Source of the DNA: Sulfurimonas sp.
GTDB taxonomy: Bacteria > Campylobacterota > Campylobacteria > Campylobacterales > Sulfurimonadaceae
Direction of reading: 5' to 3'
NCBI GenBank assembly: GCA_027083035.1
Contig: JALWSY010000008.1
Location: forward strand, 1 to 32,127
DNA length: 32,127 bases
Positions 1-7,895 of this stretch are shown in pieces; position 1 is the stretch's first letter; each line of letters begins with the position of its first letter. The translations under genes were made by a program, and so were the position numbers. The notes under the pieces were generated by a model. It worked only from the letters and a program-made list of their open reading frames with translations. It ran no database searches and was not told where the DNA came from.

Positions 1-2
1 AT

Positions 3-473
3 CTAAAGGAGTCCCTCATCTTTAAAATAATTTAACACTTTCTCATACACCGGTTTTTTAAAGTGTGCTGTATGATTTAACACCTCATCGACACCTACAA
101 ACTTATAGTTTATAAACTCAGGGTGTTTTGTAGCAAGATCTATCTTTGCATCTTTTGCAAGTTTTAGTAAAAAGTAGCGTTGGGTCTGCCCTTTGTAGGG
201 CTTCATCCTCTCCGCTATCTTTGCAGGAAAATCATACGAAATCCACTCTGGATACTCTGCAATAATCTCTGCATCCCGACTCCCTATCTCCTCTTCCATC
301 TCACGAAAAAGTGCCTCTTTCACCTCTTCCCCATTGTCTATGCCGCCTTGAGGAAACTGCCAGATATCAAGCAAATCATTACGCTGAGCAATAAAAATCT
401 CTTTCTTCTTAGGATAATCGCCTGAGACAATTATCATCGCCACATTTGGACGGTACTCATTTTTTCTACTCAT
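3..473 (-). CDS. rppH: RNA pyrophosphohydrolase, Nudix family
   Basis: Predicted cytoplasmic Nudix hydrolase that removes pyrophosphate from the 5' end of triphosphorylated mRNA and so starts decay. The 156-aa protein shows the RppH-type opening (YRPNVAMII), then WQFPQGGID and a complete Nudix box, GGIDNGEEVKEALFREMEEEIG, with the metal-binding REMEEE core. Length matches the family. It is complete: the TAG stop lies at the left window edge and the ATG is followed at once by MSRKNEYRPN. It diverges from the next gene. Proximity to hemW resembles the arrangement in Helicobacter relatives. A generic dinucleoside polyphosphate hydrolase is the only real alternative. Confidence 0.93.
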   Translation of the reverse strand: MSRKNEYRPNVAMIIVSGDYPKKKEIFIAQRNDLLDIWQFPQGGIDNGEEVKEALFREMEEEIGSRDAEIIAEYPEWISYDFPAKIAERMKPYKGQTQRYFLLKLAKDAKIDLATKHPEFINYKFVGVDEVLNHTAHFKKPVYEKVLNYFKDEGLL

Positions 474-501
474 TATGTACGCCTCATTTATTATTGTCGC
501 G

Positions 502-507
502 ATTATA
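502..507 (-). promoter_or_regulatory. candidate -10 for rppH
   Basis: The minus strand reads TATAAT here, about 29 nt upstream of the rppH ATG. No good -35 is visible, which is usual in Campylobacterota, where the -35 is weakly conserved. Confidence 0.4.
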
Positions 508-548
508 CAAAAAGTGTCATTAAAAAAAGATAATTTACCTCTTTTTGT

Positions 549-554
549 TACAAT
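549..554 (+). promoter_or_regulatory. candidate -10 for the DUF2628 gene/hemW unit
   Basis: TACAAT lies about 31 nt upstream of the ATG at 586, and a strong AAGGAG ribosome binding site follows at 575-580. It would drive the DUF2628-type gene and the overlapping hemW. Confidence 0.35.
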
Positions 555-585
555 GTCTTCTATACATTCTTCATAAGGAGAGAAA

Positions 586-1059
586 ATGAGTGACGAAGAG
601 TATTATGATGCAATGATTGAAGCCTTTGTAGATAAACCAAGTGAAGTTGAGTGGTATAAAAACGCTTTTAGCAAGTTTAATGTAAATGGTGTTGATACAC
701 TAAAATGGCATTGGAGTTGGTGGGCTTTTGGTGGTGGTTTTTTATATCTACTTTACCGTAAAGCCTATCTTCCCGCACTTATTTTGTTTATACTCTCCAT
801 CTCTTTAGGAATGATTCCCTTTGCAAGTTTTGCACTTATGATACTCAGCGGTGGACTCGCACCCTACTTTGTTTATAAAAGATTTAAAACAAAACTCAAA
901 GAGATTGAAGAGAATGTTGCAGATGAGCAGACAAGAATAGAGACAATGCGCGAGGTTGGCGGCTATCATCAATGGGTTATCTGGGTATATGCTACCTTTA
1001 TGCTACTTTTCTTTGGTGCTATTATCTCTGCTATTATGTCGAGTTATACACTCGCATAA
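586..1059 (+). CDS. DUF2628-type inner-membrane protein
   Basis: A 157-aa membrane protein of unknown function. Residues about 40-65 (WHWSWWAFGGGFLYLLYRKAY) match the typical DUF2628 pattern of an aromatic-rich amphipathic stretch followed by LYRKxY. Two hydrophobic segments follow at about 65-95, then a charged helix, and a final membrane segment at about 132-152. A good AAGGAG precedes the ATG. The stop codon overlaps the hemW start by one base (TAATG), so the two are probably translated from one message. No enzymatic motif is visible; the family assignment rests on the motif pattern only. Confidence 0.7.
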   Translation: MSDEEYYDAMIEAFVDKPSEVEWYKNAFSKFNVNGVDTLKWHWSWWAFGGGFLYLLYRKAYLPALILFILSISLGMIPFASFALMILSGGLAPYFVYKRFKTKLKEIEENVADEQTRIETMREVGGYHQWVIWVYATFMLLFFGAIISAIMSSYTLA

Positions 1060-2114
1060 TGCTGCTCTATATTCACATCCCATTTTGTGACTCAAAATGC
1101 TCCTACTGTGCTTTTAACTCCTATGTGGACAAGTTTCATCTCAAAGAGCTCTACATGGAGGCACTTTTAGAACAGCTCAAAAGTGAACTCAAAGCCTACG
1201 ATACAAAAGAGAACTCCATAGAGACACTCTTTATAGGCGGAGGAACACCCTCCACGATTGAACCAAAACTCTATAAACCCATCTTCAAACTCCTAGAAAA
1301 CTATCTTCAAAAAGGGTGTGAGATAACCAGCGAAGCAAACCCCAATAGTGCAACTTATGAGTGGCTCAAAGGAATGCACACACTTGGAGTAAATCGCATC
1401 AGTTTTGGAGTACAAAGCTTTGATGCAAAAAAACTCAAACTCCTCAACCGCGCACATACACCACAAATGGCAAAAGATGCCCTCTTAAATGCCAAAAAAG
1501 CGGGATTTGAAAATCTCTCACTCGATCTTATCTATGCAACACTCGGCGATACAAAAGAGCTTTTACAACGTGATATAGAGACTGCCTTTAGCCTCCCCAT
1601 CAATCACATCAGCGCCTATGCACTTACTATTGAAGAGGGTACAGCCTTTGCATCACAGCCGCAGATGAGCAGCGAGGAGCTTGAACTTACCTCTTGGATA
1701 TTTCAAACCATCGAAGCAAAGGGGTTTATGCAGTATGAGATTAGTAACTTTGGCACCTACCACTCACAACATAATCTCGGCTACTGGAACTACAAAGATT
1801 ACATAGGTGTAGGAGCCGGTGCAGTTGGTAAACGCAAAGAGCAAAGATTTTACCCGCAAAGCATCATTGAGGAGTATATAAAAAATCCCACTCAACTTAA
1901 AGTAGAGTCACTCAGCTTAGAGGATACAAAAATAGAGAAGCTCTTTTTAGGAATGCGCTCCTGTGTTGGCGTGCATGAGAGCGTATTAGAGGCAGATGAA
2001 CTCCAAAGGGCAAATCTACTTGTAGATGAGAAAAAGTTACTCTTCCAAGAGCATATTTATTACAATCCCGACTACCTTTTAGCAGATGAGATTACGCTAT
2101 TTATCACATCTTAA
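1059..2114 (+). CDS. hemW: HemW-like radical SAM haem chaperone
   Basis: Oxygen-independent coproporphyrinogen-oxidase-like protein; HemW homologues bind haem and a 4Fe-4S cluster and are thought to deliver haem to proteins rather than act as coproporphyrinogen dehydrogenase. The start MLLYIHIPFC is followed by the cluster motif CDSKCSYCAF (CX3CX2C), GGGTPS, GVNRISFGVQSF and ISAYALTIEEGTAF, all typical of HemW. True HemN carries a fourth cysteine (CX3CX2CXC) that is missing here. I use the ATG at 1059, which overlaps the previous stop, giving 351 aa. The ORF-track start at 972 would add 29 residues read out of frame through the upstream gene. Confidence 0.9.
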   Translation: MLLYIHIPFCDSKCSYCAFNSYVDKFHLKELYMEALLEQLKSELKAYDTKENSIETLFIGGGTPSTIEPKLYKPIFKLLENYLQKGCEITSEANPNSATYEWLKGMHTLGVNRISFGVQSFDAKKLKLLNRAHTPQMAKDALLNAKKAGFENLSLDLIYATLGDTKELLQRDIETAFSLPINHISAYALTIEEGTAFASQPQMSSEELELTSWIFQTIEAKGFMQYEISNFGTYHSQHNLGYWNYKDYIGVGAGAVGKRKEQRFYPQSIIEEYIKNPTQLKVESLSLEDTKIEKLFLGMRSCVGVHESVLEADELQRANLLVDEKKLLFQEHIYYNPDYLLADEITLFITS

Positions 2115-2159
2115 TCATTCTTTAGGTAAAATCTCGAAAATCAACAAAGAAGGCTTACT

Positions 2160-2582
2160 ATGTTTGGTATGGGTTTTACCGAGATACTTATAATAGCTGT
2201 AATAGCTATCCTTTTTCTAGGTCCAGATAAACTTCCTAGCACTATGATAGAAATAGCAAAATTTTTCAGAAATGCGAAGAGTGCCATAGGCAATGTAAAA
2301 GATACTATTGAAGAGGAGATGCATGTCGCTGACATCAAGAGTGAAGCACTCCAGTATAAAGCACAACTTGAAGAGGCATCCTCCCAACTGCATAAAGTTA
2401 CAGACATTAAAAGTACGGTCTCTTCAGAGATAGACTCTATCTTAAATGATGAAGATGATGCGCCTAAAAAGCCCACATCCCCTTATGCTGAAGAGCAGGT
2501 AACTTTTAAGAAAAAGAAGAAAAAAGAGCCAGCAGAAGAGAAGAGTGATGTAAAAATAGAGGAAGAGATAAAAGATGTTTGA
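2160..2582 (+). CDS. tatB: Sec-independent translocase subunit TatB
   Basis: Membrane-anchored component of the twin-arginine translocase, which exports folded cofactor-containing proteins. The N-terminus MFGMGFTEILIIAVIAILFLGPDKLP is the classic TatB helix with the conserved early Glu and the FLGPDKLP hinge, followed by an amphipathic helix and a charged, probably disordered tail ending in a KKKKKK run. At 140 aa it has the length expected for TatB rather than TatA. It overlaps tatC by 8 nt. No tatA is in the window, so it must lie elsewhere. Confidence 0.92.
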   Translation: MFGMGFTEILIIAVIAILFLGPDKLPSTMIEIAKFFRNAKSAIGNVKDTIEEEMHVADIKSEALQYKAQLEEASSQLHKVTDIKSTVSSEIDSILNDEDDAPKKPTSPYAEEQVTFKKKKKKEPAEEKSDVKIEEEIKDV

Positions 2583-3393
2583 TGAACTAAGACCTCACCT
2601 TGTTGAACTAAGAAAGAGATTGGCTATCTCTATTGCAAGCCTTATTGTTATGTTCTTTGTTATGTTCTTTTTTCATGAACCAATACTTAACTGGATTGTA
2701 GAGCCTCTCAACACCGCACTTATAGAGGTAGGTAAAAAGTCTATCCACGCAGCAGACGGTATGGTGACTACCTCACAGGTTGGTGGAGCTTTCTTTGTAG
2801 CACTCAAAGTCTCCTTTTTTGCTGCTATTTTAGGTGCCATTCCTATTATCCTCTCACAGATTTGGATGTTTATAGCTCCGGGACTTTATGCAAATGAGAA
2901 AAAGATGGTTATCCCTTTTGTAGTAGGTGGAAGTGTTATGTTTTTAGCGGGTATTCTCTTTGCCTACTACATTGTAACTCCTTTTGGGTTTGACTTTCTC
3001 ATTACCTTTGGTAGTTTCAAGTTTACTCCACTTATCAACATAGAAGATTATGTAGGCTTTTTCACAAAGATAATGTTCGGTTTTGGTATCGCTTTTCAGC
3101 TTCCTGTATTTGCTTACTTTTTAGCACTCCTTGGACTTGTCAATGACAAACAGATGATGGCATTTTTTAAGTATGCTATCGTCATTATCTTTATAGTTGC
3201 AGCGCTTCTTACACCACCAGATGTACTGACACAGTTGCTTATGGCGGGGCCGCTTATTATTTTGTATGGTCTCTCCATCGTTATTGTTAAAATGGTAAAT
3301 CCTGCAGAGGATGAAGAAGAAGAGGACGATGAGGAAGAGGATGATGCAGATGAGAGTCTGCAAGAGTCTCTTCCAAAGAGTAGTGAGGCGTAA
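2575..3393 (+). CDS. tatC: Sec-independent translocase subunit TatC
   Basis: Core multi-spanning receptor of the twin-arginine translocase that recognises RR signal peptides. The 272-aa protein opens with the conserved FDELRPHLVELRKRL, has six predicted hydrophobic segments, and carries a conserved cytoplasmic loop (FIAPGLYANEKKMVIPF). The C-terminal 30 or so residues are very acidic (EDEEEEDDEEEDDADE), beyond the usual end of TatC. The start overlaps the end of tatB, so the two are translationally coupled. Confidence 0.95.
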   Translation: MFDELRPHLVELRKRLAISIASLIVMFFVMFFFHEPILNWIVEPLNTALIEVGKKSIHAADGMVTTSQVGGAFFVALKVSFFAAILGAIPIILSQIWMFIAPGLYANEKKMVIPFVVGGSVMFLAGILFAYYIVTPFGFDFLITFGSFKFTPLINIEDYVGFFTKIMFGFGIAFQLPVFAYFLALLGLVNDKQMMAFFKYAIVIIFIVAALLTPPDVLTQLLMAGPLIILYGLSIVIVKMVNPAEDEEEEDDEEEDDADESLQESLPKSSEA

Positions 3394-3397
3394 GTAG

Positions 3398-4429
3398 GTG
3401 TCCCAAGATGCTGAACTTCTCACACAAAGCTATAACTTCTCTCTCCCTGAGGAGCTTATAGCTACCCATCCTGCACATCCGCGCAATCATGCAAAACTTT
3501 TAGTTTACGACAGAGCAACAGACACCATTACACATACTCACTTCTATGAGCTTGAGAAGTTTATTCCAAAAGGTTGCGCCCTTATCTTCAATGATACCAA
3601 GGTAATCAAAGCGCGTCTTTTTGGAAAAAAACCGAGTGGTGGAAAAATAGAGCTACTGATAAATAGAGCGCTTGATGCACATAATGTAAATGTCTATATC
3701 CGCGGCAAAGTTAAAGAAGGGAGTGAGATTTTTTTTGAGCAAAACCTCAAGGCAGTAGTGCAGAGCCTGAATGAAGATGGCAGCAGAGTAGTACGCTTCT
3801 ACCAAGAGGAGAGACTCCTGCGCTTTGAAGAGTTACTTCCTATTATAGAGATTATCGGGCATATTCCACTCCCTCCCTATATCAACAGAGCTGATGCAGC
3901 TGAGGATGCAGATGAGTATCAGAGTGTCTTTGCAAGAGCCGAGGGAGCAGTTGCCGCACCTACAGCCTCGTTGCACTTTACAGATGCACAGCACAAAAGA
4001 GTGTGTGAAAAGTTTCAACACGCTTATGTTACTCTACATGTAGGAAGCGGTACCTTTAAACCTGTTGACGCCGAAATAATCACCCAGCATCCTATGCACG
4101 CTGAGTATTATGAGATATCACAAGAGGCAAAAGAGATTTTGGACTCAGATACTCCAATTTTAAGTGTTGGCACAACCTCTACGAGAACGATAGAGTATTA
4201 TGCCAAACATGGAGGAGTGCAAAGAGGCGAAGCAAATCTCTTTTTACATCCAAAAAACAGACCAAGTAGAGTGAACCATCTACTCACAAACTTTCACCTC
4301 CCAAAATCAACACTACTGATGCTTGTTGCATCATTTGTGGGACTTCAAAAGACACAGGAGTTATACGCCCAAGCCATTAAAGAGAAGTATCGTTTTTACT
4401 CTTATGGCGACGCGATGCTTATCCTTTAA
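3398..4429 (+). CDS. queA: tRNA preQ1(34) S-adenosylmethionine ribosyltransferase-isomerase
   Basis: QueA converts preQ1-tRNA to epoxyqueuosine-tRNA using SAM as ribosyl donor, a step in queuosine synthesis at the wobble position. The 343-aa sequence shows the family landmarks: YNFSLPEELIATHP near the N-terminus, IFNDTKVIKARL, HIPLPPYI, EGAVAAPTASLHFT, VTLHVGSGTFKPV, GTTSTRT and NHLLTNFHLPKSTLLMLVASF. The start is GTG, 4 nt after the tatC stop, preceded by a GAGG within the tatC end; no ATG gives a full-length alternative. The 3' end overlaps the convergent dprA by 11 bp. Confidence 0.95.
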   Translation: MSQDAELLTQSYNFSLPEELIATHPAHPRNHAKLLVYDRATDTITHTHFYELEKFIPKGCALIFNDTKVIKARLFGKKPSGGKIELLINRALDAHNVNVYIRGKVKEGSEIFFEQNLKAVVQSLNEDGSRVVRFYQEERLLRFEELLPIIEIIGHIPLPPYINRADAAEDADEYQSVFARAEGAVAAPTASLHFTDAQHKRVCEKFQHAYVTLHVGSGTFKPVDAEIITQHPMHAEYYEISQEAKEILDSDTPILSVGTTSTRTIEYYAKHGGVQRGEANLFLHPKNRPSRVNHLLTNFHLPKSTLLMLVASFVGLQKTQELYAQAIKEKYRFYSYGDAMLIL

Positions 4430-5204
4430 GCAGAGTCACCCTGCCATTTTTCACTTCTATCTCTCCGCTCAGTTCCGCTTCAAAAAGGCGCGAAGGGAAT
4501 TTTGCGAGAGCTGCATCATAACTGGGATTTGTTGCACAGAAGAGTAAAAAGACATCATCACTCTTACTTTGGCGATGTTTTTTATCCCCAAACTCTTCTA
4601 CAAAAACATCAATGTCATAAATTGCTTTTGCCTTTCCCTCAGATAAGAGTCTATTTGTTGCCTCACTCTCCCCTATTCTGTGTGCTAAGACATAAATCTC
4701 TTTTCCCATTTTCAAAGCATACTCCACACTCCGCATACTGCCAGAATTTAGATCAGCATAGGAGACTACAAGAATATCTCCAAGTGCTACAACCAACTCA
4801 TTTCGCAAAACGAAGTTGTACTTCTTTGAGGGTACTCCCTCTTGAAACTGACTCAGTACAAGCCCCTCTCTCTCCACCTCTTCTATCAATTTTGCATTTA
4901 TTTGCGGGTATCTTTTATCAAGTCCTGTAGCTGCTACTACGATAGTATTTGCATATCCGGCTGCCCTATGTGCGATAGCATCTATTCCAATTGCGCCACC
5001 ACTTACCACGCAAACACCTGAAGCTGCAAGCTTTTGGGCTAACTCTTGCGTCTTAAGACGTGCATATTGATTTGGTTTTCTGCTACCGATGATTGAGATT
5101 TGTTTTCTTTTTAGCAGCGAAGTATCCCCTATAAAGTAGAGTTTTTCCGGATACATCTTCATAGCTTCAAGAGAATCTATATGAAAATTTATCTCTTCTA
5201 TCAT
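4419..5204 (-). CDS. dprA: DNA-processing protein DprA
   Basis: DprA binds incoming single-stranded DNA and loads RecA during natural transformation. The 261-aa protein has the Rossmann-like core: ISIIGSRKPNQYA, VVSGGAIGIDAIAHRAA, ATGLDKRYPQIN, EGVPSKKYNFVLRNELV and NSGSMRSVEYALKMGKEIYVLAH. It ends with a short C-terminal extension. It starts 4 nt downstream of the deacetylase-family gene (same strand), with only a weak ribosome binding site, which suggests coupling. Its tail overlaps queA convergently. Confidence 0.93.
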   Translation of the reverse strand: MIEEINFHIDSLEAMKMYPEKLYFIGDTSLLKRKQISIIGSRKPNQYARLKTQELAQKLAASGVCVVSGGAIGIDAIAHRAAGYANTIVVAATGLDKRYPQINAKLIEEVEREGLVLSQFQEGVPSKKYNFVLRNELVVALGDILVVSYADLNSGSMRSVEYALKMGKEIYVLAHRIGESEATNRLLSEGKAKAIYDIDVFVEEFGDKKHRQSKSDDVFLLFCATNPSYDAALAKFPSRLFEAELSGEIEVKNGRVTLLKG

Positions 5205-5208
5205 AGTG

Positions 5209-6213
5209 CTAAAGCCTGTTTACTAAAACCAAATCTACACCTTTTAAAATCGCTTTAGACTCATAGAGTGCGCGAAGGGTATTTTTGTGTGGATGTCCTA
5301 TGGCTATGGCTGTACCATGTTTCTTTGCTACTTCGATGGCTTTTTTTATCTGCTGTAGTACATACGCTTTATCCATGTGATGATCTAAAAAGACATCCCG
5401 CGCTACATACTTAAGTCCAAAATTCTCCATCACCTTTGGTGCCTTTGTCTCTGCTGTGGTGCGAGAATCTATAAAAAAGATATGATTTTTCTTCAACGCA
5501 TAAATGAGTCTGTTCATCGCCGTCTCATTAGATGTGAACTTACTGCCCGTATGATTATTAATATAGTGTACACGAGGAAACCACTTCTTTATCTCTTTGA
5601 TGCGTCGCAGTACTGCCTGTTGTGAATCATGAATGCGCAGAGTATTAGGTTCTTCGGCACTCCAATTTTTTGCTTCCATAGGAAGGTGTACCATATAAAA
5701 ATTTTCATGAGCAGCAAGTTTTGCTGTGTTTGGTCTTGATTTGCTTGGTGGCAAAAAGGACATGGTAAGCGGGAGATGCAGACTCTTAATCGCCTTGACC
5801 TGAGAAGAGGTTCCAACATCATCTATGATAATGGCAAGTTTAGGTTTTCCAGATACATGAACGACATCTTTTCTCTCAAGTTTTGGCTCCTTAGCCAGTA
5901 CACCACCATCAAGCTCATGAGAAGCACTCACATAAGCCTCTTTTTTTATCTTCTTTTTCTCCTGCTTCAAAACCTGTTTTAGGCGTTGCTTTACATCCTC
6001 TTTCTCTTTGGAACTCTTTTTTATTGCAGGCAGGTGCCGTTTTTCTTTGCTTTTTACACTATATCCCTCGACCTTTCCACTCTCATAACCAAGATAGTAT
6101 CCTATGATAAACATACCCATACTCAAAGCAACAAGAGCAAGCGCCCACGCTATATAACTTAAAACCTTTGAACTACTAGAAGCTGAACTCTTCTTTTTAC
6201 TTTTTTTACGCAT
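5209..6213 (-). CDS. divergent polysaccharide deacetylase family protein (YibQ/PF04748-type)
   Basis: A 334-aa protein with an N-terminal transmembrane anchor (about residues 17-42), a lysine-rich periplasmic linker (about 50-125), and a C-terminal divergent polysaccharide deacetylase domain starting at PKLAIIIDDVG. Further landmarks are LPLTMSFLPPS, FYMVHLPMEA, YINNHTGSKFTS, FFIDSRTTAE, ARDVFLDHH and AIAIGHPHKNTL. These are characteristic of PF04748 proteins, thought to act at the cell wall; a true deacetylase activity is not established for the family. It is the first gene of a two-gene minus-strand unit with dprA. Confidence 0.85.
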   Translation of the reverse strand: MRKKSKKKSSASSSSKVLSYIAWALALVALSMGMFIIGYYLGYESGKVEGYSVKSKEKRHLPAIKKSSKEKEDVKQRLKQVLKQEKKKIKKEAYVSASHELDGGVLAKEPKLERKDVVHVSGKPKLAIIIDDVGTSSQVKAIKSLHLPLTMSFLPPSKSRPNTAKLAAHENFYMVHLPMEAKNWSAEEPNTLRIHDSQQAVLRRIKEIKKWFPRVHYINNHTGSKFTSNETAMNRLIYALKKNHIFFIDSRTTAETKAPKVMENFGLKYVARDVFLDHHMDKAYVLQQIKKAIEVAKKHGTAIAIGHPHKNTLRALYESKAILKGVDLVLVNRL

Positions 6214-6341
6214 AACTCTTCTTAATTTTTTTATAACTATACCTTTTTAGATATTAAATCTTTATTTTATTGCATTTTGCAATGAAAAATCTTTAAAAAC
6301 AAAAACAATAAAATTAAATAACTCTTTAAGTAACTTTCCTG

Positions 6342-6468
6342 TATAATTCCATTTCCTTTCTCTTTGTAATGTCAAGAGTGACACTATATATAGCGCTACA
6401 TCAGCAGCACTTAATCCGAGAGGGAAACAAAAAGCCGTACTGGCTATACCAAGAGGAGATCATACTAT
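6342..6468 (+). promoter_or_regulatory. rpsF promoter -10 and long 5' leader
   Basis: TATAAT at 6342-6347 predicts a leader of about 115 nt before the rpsF ATG. The leader contains short hairpins (TGTCA-AGAG-TGACA at 6370-6383; AGCC-GTACT-GGCT near 6433) and two CCG trinucleotides. In many bacteria this leader binds the S6:S18 complex at a CCG-containing element and represses the operon. The length and the CCG elements are compatible with that, but I have not matched the full consensus structure. The site decides between simple and autoregulated expression of the ribosomal genes. Confidence 0.4.
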
Positions 6469-6897
6469 ATGAGAAACTACGAAAACTTAGTAATCGTAAA
6501 ACCTACATTAACAGCTGAAGAGATTCAAGCTAGCATTAAAGAGATTGAAGAAGTAATCACTGCAAACGGTGGTGAGATTCAAGCTACAAGTCAAATGGGA
6601 ATGAGAAAATTAGCATACCCAATTAATAAAAACGAGCGTGGTTTTTACCATGTTATCTATTCATCAATTGCTCCTTCAGCAATTTCTGAAATTGAGAGAC
6701 GCTTCCGTATTAACGAAGATCTTCTTCGTTTTGTAACTATTAAATACGATACAAACCGTGAAGTAGCTGCATTTAACGCTATGGTTGAAAAAGCTAAAAA
6801 GGATGCGTCTGCTCCTGCAAAAACTGAAGAGACAGCAACAGCAGAAGAAGCACCAGCGGCAGAAGCTCCGGCAACAGAAGCTCCAGCAGCTGAGTAG
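6469..6897 (+). CDS. rpsF: 30S ribosomal protein bS6
   Basis: Component of the small-subunit platform, where it pairs with bS18. MRNYENLVIVKPTL opens the S6 fold, with KLAYPINKNERGFYHVIYS in the core and RINEDLLRFVTIKYD at its end. The C-terminal 35 or so residues form an Ala/Glu/Pro-rich tail (EEAPAAEAPATEAPAAE) that is longer than in E. coli and probably disordered. The start has a good AGGAG about 10 nt upstream. It is first in the conserved rpsF-ssb-rpsR operon. Confidence 0.97.
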   Translation: MRNYENLVIVKPTLTAEEIQASIKEIEEVITANGGEIQATSQMGMRKLAYPINKNERGFYHVIYSSIAPSAISEIERRFRINEDLLRFVTIKYDTNREVAAFNAMVEKAKKDASAPAKTEETATAEEAPAAEAPATEAPAAE

Positions 6898-6926
6898 TTT
6901 TAGACCTAATACTCTAAGGAAACCTT

Positions 6927-7496
6927 ATGTTCAATAAAATAATTTTAGTTGGTAACCTAACACGCGATATCGAACTTCGGTACTCTCAAGGCGGTATGGG
7001 AATTGCAAAAACTGCAATAGCTACAAGCCGTAAATTCACTAGCAATGGTGAGAAAAAAGAGGAAGTATGTTTTGTAGATATCACTTTCTTTGGAAGAAGT
7101 GCTGAAGTTGCTAACCAATACCTTAGAAAAGGGAGTAAAATCCTAGTAGAGGGAAGATTACAGTTTGAACAATGGGTAGATCAAAACGGACAAAAAAGAT
7201 CAAAACACTCTGTTATTGTAGAGACAATGCAAATGCTTGACTCTAAAGGTGATGCAATGGGTGGCGCTTCACAAGGATACTCTGCACCTGCTCAAGGGCA
7301 AGGACAATCCTATCAGGCACCACAACAACAGCAGCAACCAGCTTACAATCAAGCACCGCAGCAACAGATGCAGCAGCCTATGCAACAGCAGCAACCAAGC
7401 TACAATAACCAACAAGCACAAACACAAAGTCGTCAAATGCCTAGCCCATCGGAAGTTCCGGTAATAGATATTGATGAAGATGAAATTCCATTTTAG
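6927..7496 (+). CDS. ssb: single-stranded DNA-binding protein
   Basis: SSB coats single-stranded DNA in replication and repair and recruits partners through its C-terminal tip. The N-terminal OB fold (residues 1-110) includes MFNKIILVGNLTRDIELRYS, VDITFFGRSAEVANQYLRKGSKILVEGRL and WVDQNGQKRSKHSVIVE. A Gln/Pro/Tyr-rich linker (about 120-170) follows, with several QQQQQ-type runs. The acidic tip DIDEDEIPF is intact. It lies 29 nt after rpsF and 25 nt before rpsR. Confidence 0.96.
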   Translation: MFNKIILVGNLTRDIELRYSQGGMGIAKTAIATSRKFTSNGEKKEEVCFVDITFFGRSAEVANQYLRKGSKILVEGRLQFEQWVDQNGQKRSKHSVIVETMQMLDSKGDAMGGASQGYSAPAQGQGQSYQAPQQQQQPAYNQAPQQQMQQPMQQQQPSYNNQQAQTQSRQMPSPSEVPVIDIDEDEIPF

Positions 7497-7521
7497 AAAA
7501 TAGATAATAAAAGGTAAGAAA

Positions 7522-7785
7522 ATGTCAGAAAAAAGAAAATACAAAAAAAGATATTGTAAATACTGTGAAGCAAAAGTTGACTTCATGGATTATAAAGATG
7601 TGGGATCACTCCGTTTCTCACTTTCAGAAAGATATAAAATCATGCCACGCCGTCTAACAGGTAACTGTAAGCGTCACCAAGACATGATAGCAGTAGTAAT
7701 CAAGCGCGCTCGTGCAGCTGCATTAGTACCATATACTGTAACTCGTAAGCAAGTTGTAACTGCACCATTTGAAAACCTTAAGTAA
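7522..7785 (+). CDS. rpsR: 30S ribosomal protein bS18
   Basis: Small-subunit platform protein that partners bS6. The 87-aa sequence holds [27 protein letters not shown] and the basic C-terminal helix [13 protein letters not shown]. Cysteines in YCKYCEAK and GNCKRHQ, with a nearby His, suggest the zinc-binding (C+) form of S18. Last gene of the rpsF-ssb-rpsR operon, followed by a hairpin. Confidence 0.97.
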   Translation: MSEKRKYKKRYCKYCEAKVDFMDYKDVGSLRFSLSERYKIMPRRLTGNCKRHQDMIAVVIKRARAAALVPYTVTRKQVVTAPFENLK

Positions 7786-7797
7786 ATAAGGCTTTCA

Positions 7798-7815
7798 AGC
7801 CCCTCTTTTGGGGCT
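7798..7815 (+). terminator. hairpin after rpsR
   Basis: AGCCCC-TCTTTT-GGGGCT forms a 6-bp GC-rich stem 13 nt after the rpsR stop. No U-tract follows (ATAAACAT), so it may be a weak terminator or a 3' stability hairpin. Confidence 0.5.
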
Positions 7816-7895
7816 ATAAACATAGCACCTCTTTTCATACTCCAACCCTTAATTATAGGAATGTTTTTTGCTTACTTAAATCAAAAAGTAGATAG

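Noticed and set aside
972-1058. 29-residue N-terminal extension of hemW
   Set aside because: It is an out-of-frame reading of the DUF2628-type gene; the family start MLLYIHIPFC is at 1059.
7269-7586. Minus-strand Leu-rich ORF opposite ssb
   Set aside because: Shadow of the Gln-rich SSB linker (CAG/CAA read as CTG/TTG).
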